Counted from the stretch's first letter, positions 35,797 through 46,110 are shown. The stretch: 64,000 nt of DNA from Syntrophaceae bacterium (GCA_018436925.1 JAHDKI010000002.1:112024-176023), one strand, 5' to 3'. Numbers and translations are program-made. Notes: generated by a model not told the origin, from the sequence alone.

Positions 35797-36356
35797 GCGT
35801 CAACCTTCCCGCCGTCCGGATCCTTTTCGACGCCGGCATGAATCACATAAACATCGGGAAACGCCCGGTACTGCTCCGCAAAATCAAGCCCATACCCCAC
35901 CACAAAACCGTCATCGATGGAGAATCCGACGTAATCGGCTTCAAAGGGAATTTTCCTACGGCCTTTTTTATCCAGAAACACGCAAACCTTCAGCGATCCC
36001 GGATGTCTGGCCCGCAGCGTCTCGGTCAGGTACTGCACCGTTAATCCCGTGTCGACGATATCCTCAACGATCAGCACGTCGCGGCCGGTTATGTCCGTTT
36101 CAATATCCTTGGTAATCTCAACACACCCGGAGCTTTCGTCGCCTGCGCCGTAGCTGGCCGCCCGGATAAAGTCCGCCCGGCACGGAACCTCAAGGGCGCG
36201 GATCAGGTCGGACATGAAGATAAAAGCGCCTTTGAGCACGCCCACCACAAGCAGTTCGCGCCCGGCATAATCGCGGGAGATTTCCCGGGCCATCTGCTGC
36301 ACCCGCGCGCGGATCTGGGCTTGCGAAAAGAGCATTTCTTTGGATGAAGTCGGCAT
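35793..36356 (-). CDS. hpt: Hypoxanthine phosphoribosyltransferase
   Basis: A purine salvage enzyme turning hypoxanthine (and guanine) plus PRPP into IMP or GMP. The 187-residue protein has VVGVLKGAFIFMSDLIRAL, the PRPP loop VLIVEDIVDTGLTVQYL and VGYGLDFAEQYRAFPDVYVI at the base-binding end. The frame opens 13 codons earlier, but ATG 36356 fits the family length. It overlaps the zinc-finger gene, with the salvage gene first in the pair. Confidence 0.92.
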   Translation of the reverse strand: MPTSSKEMLFSQAQIRARVQQMAREISRDYAGRELLVVGVLKGAFIFMSDLIRALEVPCRADFIRAASYGAGDESSGCVEITKDIETDITGRDVLIVEDIVDTGLTVQYLTETLRARHPGSLKVCVFLDKKGRRKIPFEADYVGFSIDDGFVVGYGLDFAEQYRAFPDVYVIHAGVEKDPDGGKVDA

Positions 36357-36420
36357 AAAAAAATCCTTGCTGAAAACCTGCCGGATATTACTCAAGATCG
36401 GCTTTCACTGTCAACTGAAA

Positions 36421-37251
36421 TCAAAATACGGCGCGCCAACGCAAAACAAAAGCGTCCAGATTGGAGCCCACGAGCGCTTCAGCCGTCCTGATATCTTCGG
36501 CGCAGTGAAATTCCGACGACAGGCTCAAAAAGATCGCGTTGAAAGCCGACGGGGCAAGGCCGAATTTTTCGTAATCGATGTGATGGATCATGTATTGCGA
36601 ACCGTCGAAATAATATTTGCCCAGACGGTTGGCCTCTTTGGACCGAAACGGCCAGGTCACCTTCCAGTTGAAATACGAAAGGGCAAGGCGCTTCAACTCG
36701 TCGTCCGCGAACGCGGCGGGTTTGATCTCCTCGCCGAGACGATCCGCAAGCAGGCGGAAATAGCATTCCACCAGATCGATGTCCGTCAGACACAAGCCGT
36801 AGAGATACCAGTCGTCGATCAGATCCAGCAGAATCTGCCTACGGGAGCGGCCGATGAAATGATGGCTCGGGCACAAATGCCCGGCGCACAGTTCCCGCCC
36901 GTAGAACGACACGTCGCGCATATCCAGACCGTGATTCTGCATCGGGTGCAACAGACAGCCGACCCTTTTCTCCCCTTCGTCGAGAAATCCCAGATACTCG
37001 CAGCAATAAATCACTTCGTAGCGCTTCCGGAAATCCTCACAGGCGAAGGTGGCCCGGGCGAAATCGTCCAGATCGGCGGGCGTTTTCACCCTGTCGCGGA
37101 ATCTTTTCGTGCGCGCGCGCAGTCTTTCCACCAGGGAGTCCCGCGACGAATCGACGTAGTTATACAAGCCGCAGCACGCGCCGCAGGATTTACCCGCGTC
37201 GGGCTGGCATAATACCTGGAAAGAATCTTCTATTGTCATCGGAAAAACCAT
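36421..37251 (-). CDS. Cysteine-rich YkgJ-like (FliB/CxxCx(n)CC) protein
   Basis: A roughly 276-residue protein with a CxxCC-type cluster near the start (SCGACCGLYNYVDSSRDSL). Further Cys pairs follow at VIYCCEYLGFLDEGEKRVGC and ELCAGHLCPSHHF. Such spacing suggests binding of zinc or an iron-sulfur cluster, as in the YkgJ/FliB group. The C-terminal half is helical with no motif I know. The start is uncertain: GTG 37272, ATG 37251 and ATG 37239 are all in frame without a good SD. Function unknown. Confidence 0.65.
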   Translation of the reverse strand: MVFPMTIEDSFQVLCQPDAGKSCGACCGLYNYVDSSRDSLVERLRARTKRFRDRVKTPADLDDFARATFACEDFRKRYEVIYCCEYLGFLDEGEKRVGCLLHPMQNHGLDMRDVSFYGRELCAGHLCPSHHFIGRSRRQILLDLIDDWYLYGLCLTDIDLVECYFRLLADRLGEEIKPAAFADDELKRLALSYFNWKVTWPFRSKEANRLGKYYFDGSQYMIHHIDYEKFGLAPSAFNAIFLSLSSEFHCAEDIRTAEALVGSNLDAFVLRWRAVF

Positions 37252-37299
37252 ATGGCCGGAACGATCGGACACGCCTGCCCAAAAACGTCCTGCTCTTTT

Positions 37300-38157
37300 T
37301 TATTCAAACACCACCGTCTTTGACTCGTGAACCAGGATCTTGTTTTCCAGATGAAGCCTCAGCGCCCGCGCCAGCACGATCCGCTCCAGATCCTTGCTTT
37401 TGGTCTGAATGTCGGACACCGTGTCGCGGTGACTGATCTCAATGACGTCCTGCGCGATGATCGGCCCCTCATCGAGGTCTTCGGTGACATAGTGGCCCGT
37501 GGCGCCGATGATTTTAACGCCGCGGTCGTAGGCCTGCTGGTAGGGATTGCCGCCGATGAAGGCCGGCAGAAACGAGTGGTGAATATTGATGATCTTATTG
37601 ACGTACCGATCCACGAACGCCGGCGACAGAATTTGCATATAACGCGCCAGCACCACCAGATCGATGCCGAGCTCTTTTAAAAGCGCCAGCTGATCCTGCT
37701 CCACCTGAGCCTTACAGCCGGGCGCCACGGGAAAATGGTAATAGGGAATGCCGAACTGCTCGACCAGGGCGCGCGCGTCGTCATGGTTGCTGATCACGGC
37801 TTCGACGCGGCCCGGCAATTCCCCCATATCGCGTCGGAGAATCAGATCATGCAGGCAATGCAGGTGCCGGGAAACGAAAATGGCGATCCGGGGAACATAA
37901 TCCGTAAAATGCAGTTCCCAGGTCATTCCGTACTGGCGGGCCACCGGCGCGAACACCATCGGAATCTCCTCGCGCCGGAGCTCGAACCCGTTGAGTTCCC
38001 ATTCGATCCGCATGAAAAAATGCCGGCTTGAGGTCGAGGTGTACTGGTCCGCGTGGACGATGTTGCCGTTGTTCTGAAAAATAAAATTCGACAGTCTCGC
38101 CACGAGGCCCTTGCGGTCGGGGCAGGACAGAAGCAGTATGGCATTGGCTTGTTCCAT
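37300..38157 (-). CDS. purU: Formyltetrahydrofolate deformylase
   Basis: Hydrolyses 10-formyl-THF to formate and THF, balancing one-carbon pools. The 285-residue protein has an N-terminal ACT domain (ILLLSCPDRKGLVARLSNFI) and a formyltransferase-like catalytic domain with IAIFVSRHLHCLHDLI and VISNHDD. The catalytic region is NIHHSFLPAFIGGNPYQQAY, followed by GATGHYVTEDLDEGPIIAQD. ATG 38157 replaces a longer frame with 14 unlikely residues. Free formate is relevant in a syntrophic anaerobe, by inference. Confidence 0.93.
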   Translation of the reverse strand: MEQANAILLLSCPDRKGLVARLSNFIFQNNGNIVHADQYTSTSSRHFFMRIEWELNGFELRREEIPMVFAPVARQYGMTWELHFTDYVPRIAIFVSRHLHCLHDLILRRDMGELPGRVEAVISNHDDARALVEQFGIPYYHFPVAPGCKAQVEQDQLALLKELGIDLVVLARYMQILSPAFVDRYVNKIINIHHSFLPAFIGGNPYQQAYDRGVKIIGATGHYVTEDLDEGPIIAQDVIEISHRDTVSDIQTKSKDLERIVLARALRLHLENKILVHESKTVVFE

Positions 38158-38281
38158 GGATTCATCGCTTTCCCGTCGAGACGGATTTGGTGCGCCCATC
38201 TATAGAAGGATTGGCGTTGCAGGTCAAGCGCAAAAATGATAAGGCATGCGCCGGAAGATTGCAAAAAAGGATATCGCGACA

Positions 38282-38704
38282 ATGAAGCTGATTGAAGAAA
38301 TCGCCCTTTCCAACGGACTGACCCTGCAGATCGTCGATCATTCGCGCGTGATCGCGGCCGATACGGTGAAGGTCGACCTGTCGTTTCAAATCAGGGTGGA
38401 TTTACTGGAGGGCTACTTTGCCGACCGCGAAGATTTTCTCGCCGTTCAAACCGTCACGGGAGACGTTCTGACCTACGAGCATAAAGTGGAGCGGACCTTC
38501 GTGTCTCTGTCCGAAGAAACGTCCGCCCGCAATAACATGATTGAAACCTTCAAAAACAATTCTCTCCGGTATGTTTCACACGATCAGTTTGCCCGGAAAC
38601 TGGCGCTGTCGAAGCTTCGCGACATCCGATCAAACCCTTATAAATACCGGGCCCGGACCGAGTCGGAGTCGCACAGCACCGCTTTGGACGACTCCTGCCG
38701 CTAA
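38282..38704 (+). CDS. Hypothetical protein
   Basis: A 140-residue soluble protein (KLIEEIALSNGLTLQIVDHS, VDLLEGYFADREDFLAVQTV, later HKVERTFVSLSEETSARNNM). AAGGA lies upstream of ATG 38282; a longer frame from 38246 lacks one. It is 30 bases before the large radical SAM gene on the same strand, so the two may be co-transcribed. I recognise no family or motif. The codon usage and GC content match the surrounding genes, so it is likely real. Confidence 0.7.
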   Translation: MKLIEEIALSNGLTLQIVDHSRVIAADTVKVDLSFQIRVDLLEGYFADREDFLAVQTVTGDVLTYEHKVERTFVSLSEETSARNNMIETFKNNSLRYVSHDQFARKLALSKLRDIRSNPYKYRARTESESHSTALDDSCR

Positions 38705-38734
38705 CCCGGTTCCCAAACCCTCGAAAAGGACGAC

Positions 38735-41203
38735 ATGGCCCTGATGAGCCCCGACGCGCTGCTTTTGAGCGCGGAAAAACCAAGCCGATACCTGGGTGCG
38801 GAAGTGAACGCCGTTGCCAAACCCGGCGCGGCCGTGCGCGTCGCGCTGGCCTTCCCCGACACCTACGAAGTCGGCATGTCGCATCTGGGACTTCAAATTC
38901 TCTACGCCGTCATCAACGGCCTTCCGGATGCCGCCGCCGAACGCTGCTTTGCCCCCTGGCCGGACCGTGAAGCGCTCTTGAGAAACGCCGGGCTCCCGCT
39001 GGGCTCGCTGGAAACGGGCTCGCCGCTTGGCGACTTCGACCTGGTGGGCTTTTCCCTCCAGTATGAACTGTCTTTCACCAACGTTCTCAACATGCTGGAC
39101 CTGGCAAACATTCCGCTTTGCGCCGCCGACCGGCGCGGCGGCCATCCGCTGATCATCGCCGGGGGCCCCTGCGCCTTCAATCCCGCACCCATGAGCCCGT
39201 TTATCGACGCGTTCGTCATCGGCGAGGGAGAAGAAGCCGTGGGCGAAATCGTGGCCGCCATCGCTCAGGCAAAGCGGGTGAAAAGCTCGCGGGCGGAAAC
39301 CCTCGCCGCCCTGTCCGAAATCGACGGCCTTTATGTTCCCGCCGTGTCTCGACGCGCCTGCGTTCGCAAACGCAACCCCGTCGATCTCAACGCCTGGCCG
39401 CATCCGCTCTCTCCGGTGGTCCCGCTGATGCAAACCATCCACGACCGTATCGTGATTGAAATCGCGCGCGGCTGCACGCGCGGCTGCCGGTTCTGCCAGG
39501 CCGGCATGCTGTGGCGGCCCTACCGGGAACGCGACGCGGCGCAGGTGCTCGACATGGCGCAGACGGCCTTGTCCACCACCGGCCACGATGAAATATCCCT
39601 GCTGTCATTGAGCGCGGGAGACTACAGCCGCATCGAAACGCTTATGCAGGCGCTTATGCAACGGCACTGCGGCGATCGGGTCGCGCTGGCGCTGCCGTCT
39701 TTGCGGGTGGAATCGCTGGGTCCGGAAATCATCGAACAAATCCTGCGCACCCGCAAAACCAGTTTTACACTGGCGCCGGAAGCGGGCACGGACAAGATGC
39801 GCCGGATCATCAACAAAGGCAACACGGAGCAGGATCTGCTCAGGTCCATCGATCATGTTTTCTCGGCCGGTTGGAAGGCCGTCAAACTGTATTTCATGAT
39901 CGGACTGCCGGGCGAAACCGAAGACGATCTCAAGGGCATCGTGGATCTGGGATACGCGGCCCTGCGCGAGGCCCGGGGCCGCGGCCAGGTCACCGTCAGC
40001 CTGTCCACCTTCGTGCCCAAACCGCACACACCGTTTCAGTGGGCGCGGCAGATCTCGCTTGAGGAGACGCGCAAACGACAGGCCTTTCTGAAAGAGAGCT
40101 TCCGGCACCGGCGCCTCGGCGTCAAATGGCACGACCCGCGCATGAGCCTGCTGGAAGGGCTTTTGTCCCGCGGAGATGAAAAAATCGGCGCGCTCATCGA
40201 ACGGGCGTTTCAAAAGGGCTGCCGTTTTGACGGATGGAGCGATCTGCTCAGGTTCGACCTGTGGGAAGAGGCGCTTCGCGAAACCGGCATTGCGCCGGAC
40301 CACTATTTGCGCGAGCGAAAAGCCGATGAAGACCTGCCCTGGAACCGAATCGATTGCGGCATTGACCGCGACTTTCTGCTGGGCGAATATTCAAACGCCC
40401 TGCAGGAGCTGTCCACGCCCGACTGCCGCTTTGCCGAGTGCCAGCACTGCGGCGTCTGCGATTTCGACCGGATCCGCAATGTCTTTTCCGACCCTTGCCC
40501 CGCTTTGTCCTGCGAGCGCCCCGCCGAGCGGCCGGTGGCGTCGGACGAAAAAGTGTACCGGATGGTTTTTTCCAAAACGGGCCGGGCGGGGTTTCTGTCT
40601 CACCTGGAAACGGCTCAGGCCCTGACGCGCGCGCTGCGTCGAAGTTCGCTTAAACTGTCCTTTTCCTCCGGTTTTCATCCGCATCCCAAAATCTCTTTCG
40701 CCAGCGCCGCCGCGGTCGGAACGGAAAGCCTGCAGGAGTTCATGGACGTCACCGCCGCGCCGTACCGAAACGATTTGGGCGCGCTCCGGGAAGCCCTCAA
40801 CAACGCGCTGCCCGAGGGCCTTGCCGTCATAGCCCTCGAGGAACGGCCTTTTGTCGCCAAAGACCTTGCTCAGGCCCTCAAAGGGTTCGCCTACGATCTG
40901 ATCTTGCCCGAAACGATGCCGGAGGCGGACCTGCAAAAAATTTCCGGACAACTCGACGCGTTTCAGGCCGCCGGGCAATTCTTCATAGAGCGTGAGGCCA
41001 AAGGCAAAACCGTCCGGCGCGATATCCGTCCGTTTGTCGAGCGCATCAGCCTGAACCGCGAAACGAAAACGATCCGGGCGACCGTCCGGTTTTCCCAGAC
41101 CGGCTCCGTCCGGCCCGTCGATCTGCTTTCAAAGGTTTTGGGATTTTCGGATCTGGAAATCGCCGCCGTCCGCATCGTCAGAACCGCGACGCTGCTGGTG
41201 TGA
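38735..41203 (+). CDS. Fused B12-binding-type radical SAM (TIGR03960) and DUF2344 (TIGR03936) protein
   Basis: An 822-residue fusion. Residues 1-200 form the B12-binding-like domain (VALAFPDTYEVGMSHLGLQI, SLQYELSFTNVLNML, IAGGPCAFNPAPM). The radical SAM core follows with ARGCTRGCRFCQAGMLWRPY and PEAGTDKMRRIINKGNTEQD. The last 220 residues (RMVFSKTGRAGFLSHLETAQ; FSSGFHPHPKISFASAAAVG) are DUF2344. In many bacteria the two parts are encoded together beside rng, rplU, rpmA and obgE, which points to RNA or ribosome modification. Here rplU lies about 5 kb to the right and rng is not seen. Confidence 0.92.
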   Translation: MALMSPDALLLSAEKPSRYLGAEVNAVAKPGAAVRVALAFPDTYEVGMSHLGLQILYAVINGLPDAAAERCFAPWPDREALLRNAGLPLGSLETGSPLGDFDLVGFSLQYELSFTNVLNMLDLANIPLCAADRRGGHPLIIAGGPCAFNPAPMSPFIDAFVIGEGEEAVGEIVAAIAQAKRVKSSRAETLAALSEIDGLYVPAVSRRACVRKRNPVDLNAWPHPLSPVVPLMQTIHDRIVIEIARGCTRGCRFCQAGMLWRPYRERDAAQVLDMAQTALSTTGHDEISLLSLSAGDYSRIETLMQALMQRHCGDRVALALPSLRVESLGPEIIEQILRTRKTSFTLAPEAGTDKMRRIINKGNTEQDLLRSIDHVFSAGWKAVKLYFMIGLPGETEDDLKGIVDLGYAALREARGRGQVTVSLSTFVPKPHTPFQWARQISLEETRKRQAFLKESFRHRRLGVKWHDPRMSLLEGLLSRGDEKIGALIERAFQKGCRFDGWSDLLRFDLWEEALRETGIAPDHYLRERKADEDLPWNRIDCGIDRDFLLGEYSNALQELSTPDCRFAECQHCGVCDFDRIRNVFSDPCPALSCERPAERPVASDEKVYRMVFSKTGRAGFLSHLETAQALTRALRRSSLKLSFSSGFHPHPKISFASAAAVGTESLQEFMDVTAAPYRNDLGALREALNNALPEGLAVIALEERPFVAKDLAQALKGFAYDLILPETMPEADLQKISGQLDAFQAAGQFFIEREAKGKTVRRDIRPFVERISLNRETKTIRATVRFSQTGSVRPVDLLSKVLGFSDLEIAAVRIVRTATLLV

Positions 41204-41215
41204 AGCCGGCCGCCC

Positions 41216-42094
41216 TTATGACGGCCCGGCGGAGGTTTGAAGTTTGTCGTAGAGCATCATGATCGTGTTGACGTAAACCTGACTGCGGTTGTAATACCAG
41301 ACGGCCTTGCGTTTTTGCTCTGTCGGGGCGTTCTCTCGCCAGCCGTACTTCTTCAAATAATGGCCCATACTGAACATGGCGTCCGTCAGATTAAACGGAT
41401 CCGCAACGCCGTCTCCGTCGCCATCCTGTCCGAATATCCAGAAGGAGGAGGGGATGAACTGCGCCGGCCCCATCGCGCCGGCGAACGATCCTGTAATCTC
41501 CAGCGGATCGATTTCCAGGTGTTGGGCAATCTGCGACAGATAAAACAGCTCGCCAAGCGCCCAGCGCGCGCGGCGCTTGGCGCGGGCGATGGTTGCTTCC
41601 TCCTGAAGCTGCGGATAGGCGTCGGCATAGAGCGATTGGATCCGGCTGAAATAATCCGGATGCAGCAGAAACGCCAGATTAGCGTAGGCTGTCGCCACAG
41701 AATAAGGCATCGGGTAGGTTCCCAGCCGCGATTCGACAATTAAAATGGCGGTAATGATCGACGGCGACACGCCGAAGCGGTCCCCGACCACGGCCAGCGT
41801 GCCGGCATAATCCTGCATGAAGACGCGTCCCGCGTCGATTTGCCGCGGATCGATGCGCATGATCAGGGGCTGTTCTTCGTCGCCTTTCGGAGACGAAAAA
41901 AACAGATTCTTGATGACGATATCCGGACGCACATCAATTCGGGGATCCTGCATGATGCTTTGGGCCTCGCTCGCGTCGAGTCCTTCCGCGATCAGCAATT
42001 CTTCGACGAAATCACGCGGACAATCCCCGGCGTTGGCCGTCAAAGCCGTAAGCCAAAAGATTGCCACAACGCAAAGCCAAGCTCGGATCCTCAC
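41216..42094 (-). CDS. mltB: MltB-like periplasmic lytic murein transglycosylase
   Basis: A 292-residue exported enzyme cutting peptidoglycan glycan strands. It begins with a signal peptide (AWLCVVAIFWLTALTANAGD) without a lipobox, so it is soluble rather than a lipoprotein. The catalytic Glu is in ILIVESRLGTYPMPYSVATA near residue 120. EITGSFAGAMGPAQFIPSSF and DGDGDGVADPFNLTDAMFSM follow. The start is GTG with AAGGAG five bases upstream. It converges on the radical SAM gene. Confidence 0.88.
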   Translation of the reverse strand: MRIRAWLCVVAIFWLTALTANAGDCPRDFVEELLIAEGLDASEAQSIMQDPRIDVRPDIVIKNLFFSSPKGDEEQPLIMRIDPRQIDAGRVFMQDYAGTLAVVGDRFGVSPSIITAILIVESRLGTYPMPYSVATAYANLAFLLHPDYFSRIQSLYADAYPQLQEEATIARAKRRARWALGELFYLSQIAQHLEIDPLEITGSFAGAMGPAQFIPSSFWIFGQDGDGDGVADPFNLTDAMFSMGHYLKKYGWRENAPTEQKRKAVWYYNRSQVYVNTIMMLYDKLQTSAGPS

Positions 42095-42287
42095 GCCATC
42101 TCCTTAATCCATGCCTTTTTTGCCCGCATTGTAGCCTCTCGGGCGGCGTTGATCAAGCCGAATCGACCGGGGAGGTCAGATCGTTTGCCCCGAAAAGGAA
42201 GACGCCTGCGATTCGCCGAGCACATTTTGTTGCAATGCCCGAAAAAATGGGTTAAAAAAATCCGCAAATTTAATTGGAGGGAACAGC

Positions 42288-42782
42288 ATGAAGGCATTGG
42301 TTGCATACTATTCGGAAACCGGAAACACGCAAAAGATTGCCCGCGCCATTTATGACGCCGTCGACTTTGGAAAGGATCTTAAAAAAATATCGGAGGTCGA
42401 GGACTGGTCCGGCTACGACATCATTTTCTACGGATTTCCCGTTCAGGCGCACAGCGTTCCGGAAGCGGCCGCCGCGCCGATCGCGAAAATTCCCGAAGGA
42501 CGGAAAATCGCTTTTTTTTCCACGCACGGATCGCTGCGCGGAGGAGACCTGCCCAAACAGGCTTTCGAGCACGCGCTGGGATTGGCGGTCAAACTTAAAG
42601 TCCTGGGTCATTTCGGATGCCGCGGCAAAGTGGCGGAAAAGATCATCGATATGCTGCTCAAAAGCCCTCAGCACGCCGCCTGGGGCGAAGAGGCGCGAGG
42701 CGCCATCCGGCATCCCGACGAACATGATCTGGCCGATGCCAAAACGTTCGCCGCGCAGATGATCGCAAAAATCAACATCTAA
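42288..42782 (+). CDS. Flavodoxin family protein
   Basis: A 164-residue FMN-binding protein. The phosphate loop is YYSETGNTQKIARAIYDAV near residue 7. YDIIFYGFPVQAHSVPEAAA and FFSTHGSLRGGDL form the isoalloxazine pocket. It probably carries electrons in the cytoplasm. GGAGG lies before the ATG, and a strong terminator follows, so it forms its own transcript. No dedicated redox partner gene is adjacent. Confidence 0.87.
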   Translation: MKALVAYYSETGNTQKIARAIYDAVDFGKDLKKISEVEDWSGYDIIFYGFPVQAHSVPEAAAAPIAKIPEGRKIAFFSTHGSLRGGDLPKQAFEHALGLAVKLKVLGHFGCRGKVAEKIIDMLLKSPQHAAWGEEARGAIRHPDEHDLADAKTFAAQMIAKINI

Positions 42783-42790
42783 TCTCGCCT

Positions 42791-42837
42791 ATCCCCGCTG
42801 ATTCGTCTTCCGGCAGTCAGCGGGGATTTTTCGCTTC
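42791..42837 (+). terminator. Strong intrinsic terminator after the flavodoxin gene
   Basis: ATCCCCGCTGA at 42791-42801 is the perfect reverse complement of TCAGCGGGGAT at 42827-42837, with TTTT beyond it (through 42841). It terminates the flavodoxin transcript and lies between convergent genes. Confidence 0.85.
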
Positions 42838-42855
42838 GGTCCCCGCAAGCCGTCC

Positions 42856-44298
42856 CTAAGCTCCCGAATATCCCACCACATCGATCAACCGGCGGACCAT
42901 CGCCTTGACGGACTGCGCCTGGCCGGCCGTCTGCCGGGCCACGGACGAGCCTTCCTGCGCGCCTGCGGCATTGGCCTGCGCGGTGCGGCCGATCGCTTCG
43001 ACCAGGCCGTTGATCCGGATGACGCCGTCGAGCTGTTTTTGGGCCATCGCGACGGCATCATTCGTGTACCCGGCGATGGGCATTGTTGCCGCGCCGTAGT
43101 CGGCGAACTTGCGGATGCTTAAACCGATAAAGTCGTTTCCGCTGCCCGCGATCGACATTGTTTTGTCGATCAGCGCAAGCGAGTTGCGGGCGGCTTCGGT
43201 GGACCGCGCCCCGAGACCGCGGATATCCTCCGACACCACGGCGAAACCGCTGCCGGTGTGTCCGGCGCGCGCCGCTTCGACCGACGCGTTGAGCGCCAGC
43301 AGATTGGTCTGAAAAGCGATCTTCTCGATGGCGCGAACGATCAGCGACGTCTCTTCGCTGGTCGATTGGATTCCGCGCATCGCCTTGCGCGCGGTCTTCA
43401 TCATCTCGAATGCGGCAAACCCGATCGTCGCCGTGTTTGTCGTCGCCGCTTTGAGCGACTCGATCACCTCTTTATATTGTTGATTGAGCGATTGCAGCTC
43501 TTGCGTCACCGCTGCGGTTTCTTCCACGGCCGATACCTGAACCGACGTCCCTTCGGCCAGGGCGCCGCTGGACTGGGCAATCTGCGCCGACGCCTCCGTG
43601 AACTGCGCGGAGGTTTCCGTCAGATGGGCGATAAGACGGTAAACCGGCCGGGTAATCGACCGGGAAAAGTAAATCCCCAAGCCCACCGCGGCGGCAATGC
43701 CCAGAAGCGTGCTCGCCAAAGCCAGCCAGGTGAACCCCCGCGCCCGACTTTTTGCCTTGCGGCCCGTCTGCGCGTTGTGGTCCAGATTCAGAGCCAGAAA
43801 AGCCTGCAAGCTTTCCCGGCTGTCCGCCAGCTTCTGTTGAGCATCTGTCCGGATGAAACGCAAAGCGTCCTGGCCTCGTCCCTGAACGATCAGATCGACC
43901 GACACGTCATGAGCGGCGATCCAGGACTCCCAGGACGCCTTGAAGGTCCGCCACGGCTTTTCCGCCTCGGCCCCCCACAACCGTCCCTCGCAGGCTGCGA
44001 CGGCGGCCCGCGCCTTGTCTTTGAACGCCGTATTCTCTTTGAGAAGCTGATCTTTGCGGGCCGCATCCTGGGCCATGTCCGCGGCGAGAAGCTCCTGCTC
44101 CAACCCGGCAAGCGCCTCCTGTATTTGGCCGATTGCGGCCAGCTCCTGAGTTTGCGTCAGGCCGACCTCGGCAATCTTCGTCAAAGACCCGCCGACCAGC
44201 GCAATCCCCAGAAATCCGACCGCGCCGCCCACAAGCAGCATCAGCGCAACGCCCAAAAATCCGCCGATCAGTTTTGCGCTTAAGTTCATTTTTTTCAT
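42856..44298 (-). CDS. Methyl-accepting chemotaxis protein, copy 1 (diverged signalling tip)
   Basis: A 480-residue membrane chemoreceptor with one N-terminal helix ([20 protein letters not shown]), a periplasmic four-helix bundle of about 150 residues and a second helix ([20 protein letters not shown]). HAMP and the cytoplasmic signalling domain follow. The tip reads [20 protein letters not shown], then [19 protein letters not shown], which departs from the usual [12 protein letters not shown]. Near the end, a normally helical run of Ala/Gln is retained. It overlaps copy 2 by 4 bases, so it is translated with it. No che genes are nearby. Confidence 0.87.
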   Translation of the reverse strand: MKKMNLSAKLIGGFLGVALMLLVGGAVGFLGIALVGGSLTKIAEVGLTQTQELAAIGQIQEALAGLEQELLAADMAQDAARKDQLLKENTAFKDKARAAVAACEGRLWGAEAEKPWRTFKASWESWIAAHDVSVDLIVQGRGQDALRFIRTDAQQKLADSRESLQAFLALNLDHNAQTGRKAKSRARGFTWLALASTLLGIAAAVGLGIYFSRSITRPVYRLIAHLTETSAQFTEASAQIAQSSGALAEGTSVQVSAVEETAAVTQELQSLNQQYKEVIESLKAATTNTATIGFAAFEMMKTARKAMRGIQSTSEETSLIVRAIEKIAFQTNLLALNASVEAARAGHTGSGFAVVSEDIRGLGARSTEAARNSLALIDKTMSIAGSGNDFIGLSIRKFADYGAATMPIAGYTNDAVAMAQKQLDGVIRINGLVEAIGRTAQANAAGAQEGSSVARQTAGQAQSVKAMVRRLIDVVGYSGA

Positions 44299-45827
44299 GA
44301 GCGTTCCTCCATGGCGAAATCGGACGGCGGCGCGGCCTCGTCATAAGGCAGAGCCGGCGGCGTTTTTCCCCGGCGCGCAAAGCGCAAAGAGGCCTCGCCG
44401 GAAAAACCGCCCTCTCCGATGACGGCGGCCAGATCCCGAATATAGCCTTTCATCGCCTGGCTTTGGGCGCTCATCTCCTCGGCGGCGGCCGCCGCCTCTT
44501 CGGCGCTGGCCGCATTGGACTGCACCACCCGATAAATGTCTTCCATCGACTTTCGAATCGATTCAAACTTCGGCAGATGCTCCGAATACAGTTCCCCCGC
44601 GCGATCGAGAACAGAAACAAACTCCCCGGCGGCGGTGTTATACTGCCCGAATTTTTCAGCCGTGGACATGACCAGCGTCCCGCCCTTGCCGATAGCCTCA
44701 ACGGTCCCGGTGATCAACTGCGTCGTCTTTTTGGCCGCCTCGGCGGAGCGAACCGCCAAATTGCGCACTTCGTCGGCCACCACGGCGAAGCCCGCCCCGA
44801 TGTCGCCGGCGCGCGCCGCTTCGACCGAGGCGTTGAGCGCCAGCAGGTTTGTTTGAAAAGCGATTTTCTCGATCATCTGCAGAATGCCGGACGTCTCTTC
44901 GCTTGCGGTTTTAATATCGTTCATTCTCGCCGCCGTCATCCGGATGTTTTCATCCGCCGCGGCGCGCAGTTTGTCGGCTTCGTAAGTCGTTTTCTGGAGC
45001 GTCTGGACCTGCGCGTGATGCGCGCGGCTTTGCGCGGACAGGTCGTTGACGACCGAGAAGGCCTCTTCCACCGCCTGGGTCTGATGGGACGTGCCTTCAG
45101 CCAAAGCATTGTTGCTCTGGGCGATCTGATCCGCCGCCTGGCCGAACTGGTCGGAAACCTCCCGCAGACCGGCCACGACTTGCGCAATCGGCCTGGTGAT
45201 GGAACGGGCAAAGTAAATCCCGAAACAGACCGCAATCAGAATGCCCGCCGCCGTCCCGCCAAGCGCCAGCGCCTTGAGCCAAAAAGCCAGCGACCCGGCC
45301 GACCGCGATGCGTCCCGAACCGTCTCTTGATTGATTTGTTGAATATTTCTGATCTGTTCGAGGCTTTGCGTCAAAAAGGAATTCACCTGCGAGGAAAAAA
45401 GCGTGCGGGCCTCATCCATCCGGTTTTGCTCTACAAGCGCAGCAAACTGACCGGCGCTTTTTTGCCAGCCCTGCCACGCCGAATCGAACGCCTGTTGGGA
45501 TCCGGAAAGCCGGCTGTGGGCAATATACCCGGCTTCCCCCTCCAGAACGGCCTGACGCATTCCCGCCACAAGCTTCTCTTTTTCGGAGGGCAGATCCGGA
45601 CTTTCCGGCGCCAGAACGGACCGGGCCAACCGGGAGAATTTCAGTTGACTTTGCGCAACGACGCCGACGGATTCGATGGCCCGGTGTTGCCCGACTGAAA
45701 GCTCCTCGAGTTGATCCGACAAAGCGAAGATGCCCAGCATCCCCACCAAACCGCCCGCCAAAAGCATCGCGCCCATCAACCCGAACGCGCCGACCAACTT
45801 ACCGTTCAACCGCAAATTCTTAATCAT
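44295..45827 (-). CDS. Methyl-accepting chemotaxis protein, copy 2
   Basis: A 510-residue chemoreceptor with the same plan as copy 1: a signal-anchor helix ([20 protein letters not shown]), a four-helix-bundle sensor, a second helix ([20 protein letters not shown]) and a cytoplasmic domain. The tip is conventional, with [20 protein letters not shown] and [23 protein letters not shown] 45827 with AGGAG upstream is used in place of a longer frame. The partner is coupled to it by a 4-base overlap. Both may report to the same motor as the motAB pair at 51.8 kb, but no kinase gene is seen. Confidence 0.9.
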   Translation of the reverse strand: MIKNLRLNGKLVGAFGLMGAMLLAGGLVGMLGIFALSDQLEELSVGQHRAIESVGVVAQSQLKFSRLARSVLAPESPDLPSEKEKLVAGMRQAVLEGEAGYIAHSRLSGSQQAFDSAWQGWQKSAGQFAALVEQNRMDEARTLFSSQVNSFLTQSLEQIRNIQQINQETVRDASRSAGSLAFWLKALALGGTAAGILIAVCFGIYFARSITRPIAQVVAGLREVSDQFGQAADQIAQSNNALAEGTSHQTQAVEEAFSVVNDLSAQSRAHHAQVQTLQKTTYEADKLRAAADENIRMTAARMNDIKTASEETSGILQMIEKIAFQTNLLALNASVEAARAGDIGAGFAVVADEVRNLAVRSAEAAKKTTQLITGTVEAIGKGGTLVMSTAEKFGQYNTAAGEFVSVLDRAGELYSEHLPKFESIRKSMEDIYRVVQSNAASAEEAAAAAEEMSAQSQAMKGYIRDLAAVIGEGGFSGEASLRFARRGKTPPALPYDEAAPPSDFAMEERS

Positions 45828-46049
45828 GACAAGCACTCCTGCATGAGATAAAACCGGGTTCGATAACGCGCAACGCCATGGCTTTGCCGCAAACATTCTT
45901 TATTATCGGACGTCCGGCTCATTTCTTAAGTCCGTCTTTCACATCGGTCCGGTCGTCGGCTCGTTTTTGCCAATAGATCCATCATTTCCGGAGCTTGAGC
46001 CGATTAGGCCGGCCAATCGGGGAAATATGCCTCCCTGTCCGAAAATCTA

Positions 46050-46078
46050 TTGACAAACCGGTTTAATTTGTCTATAAG
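46050..46078 (+). promoter_or_regulatory. Strong sigma-70 promoter of rplU-rpmA
   Basis: TTGACA at 46050-46055, a 17-base spacer and TATAAG at 46073-46078, with the rplU start 32 bases on. The 45828-46049 gap to the divergent MCP gene holds no other clear element. Confidence 0.75.
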
Positions 46079-46110
46079 CTCGGCTCTTAATGCCAACTAA
46101 GGATAAGTAT

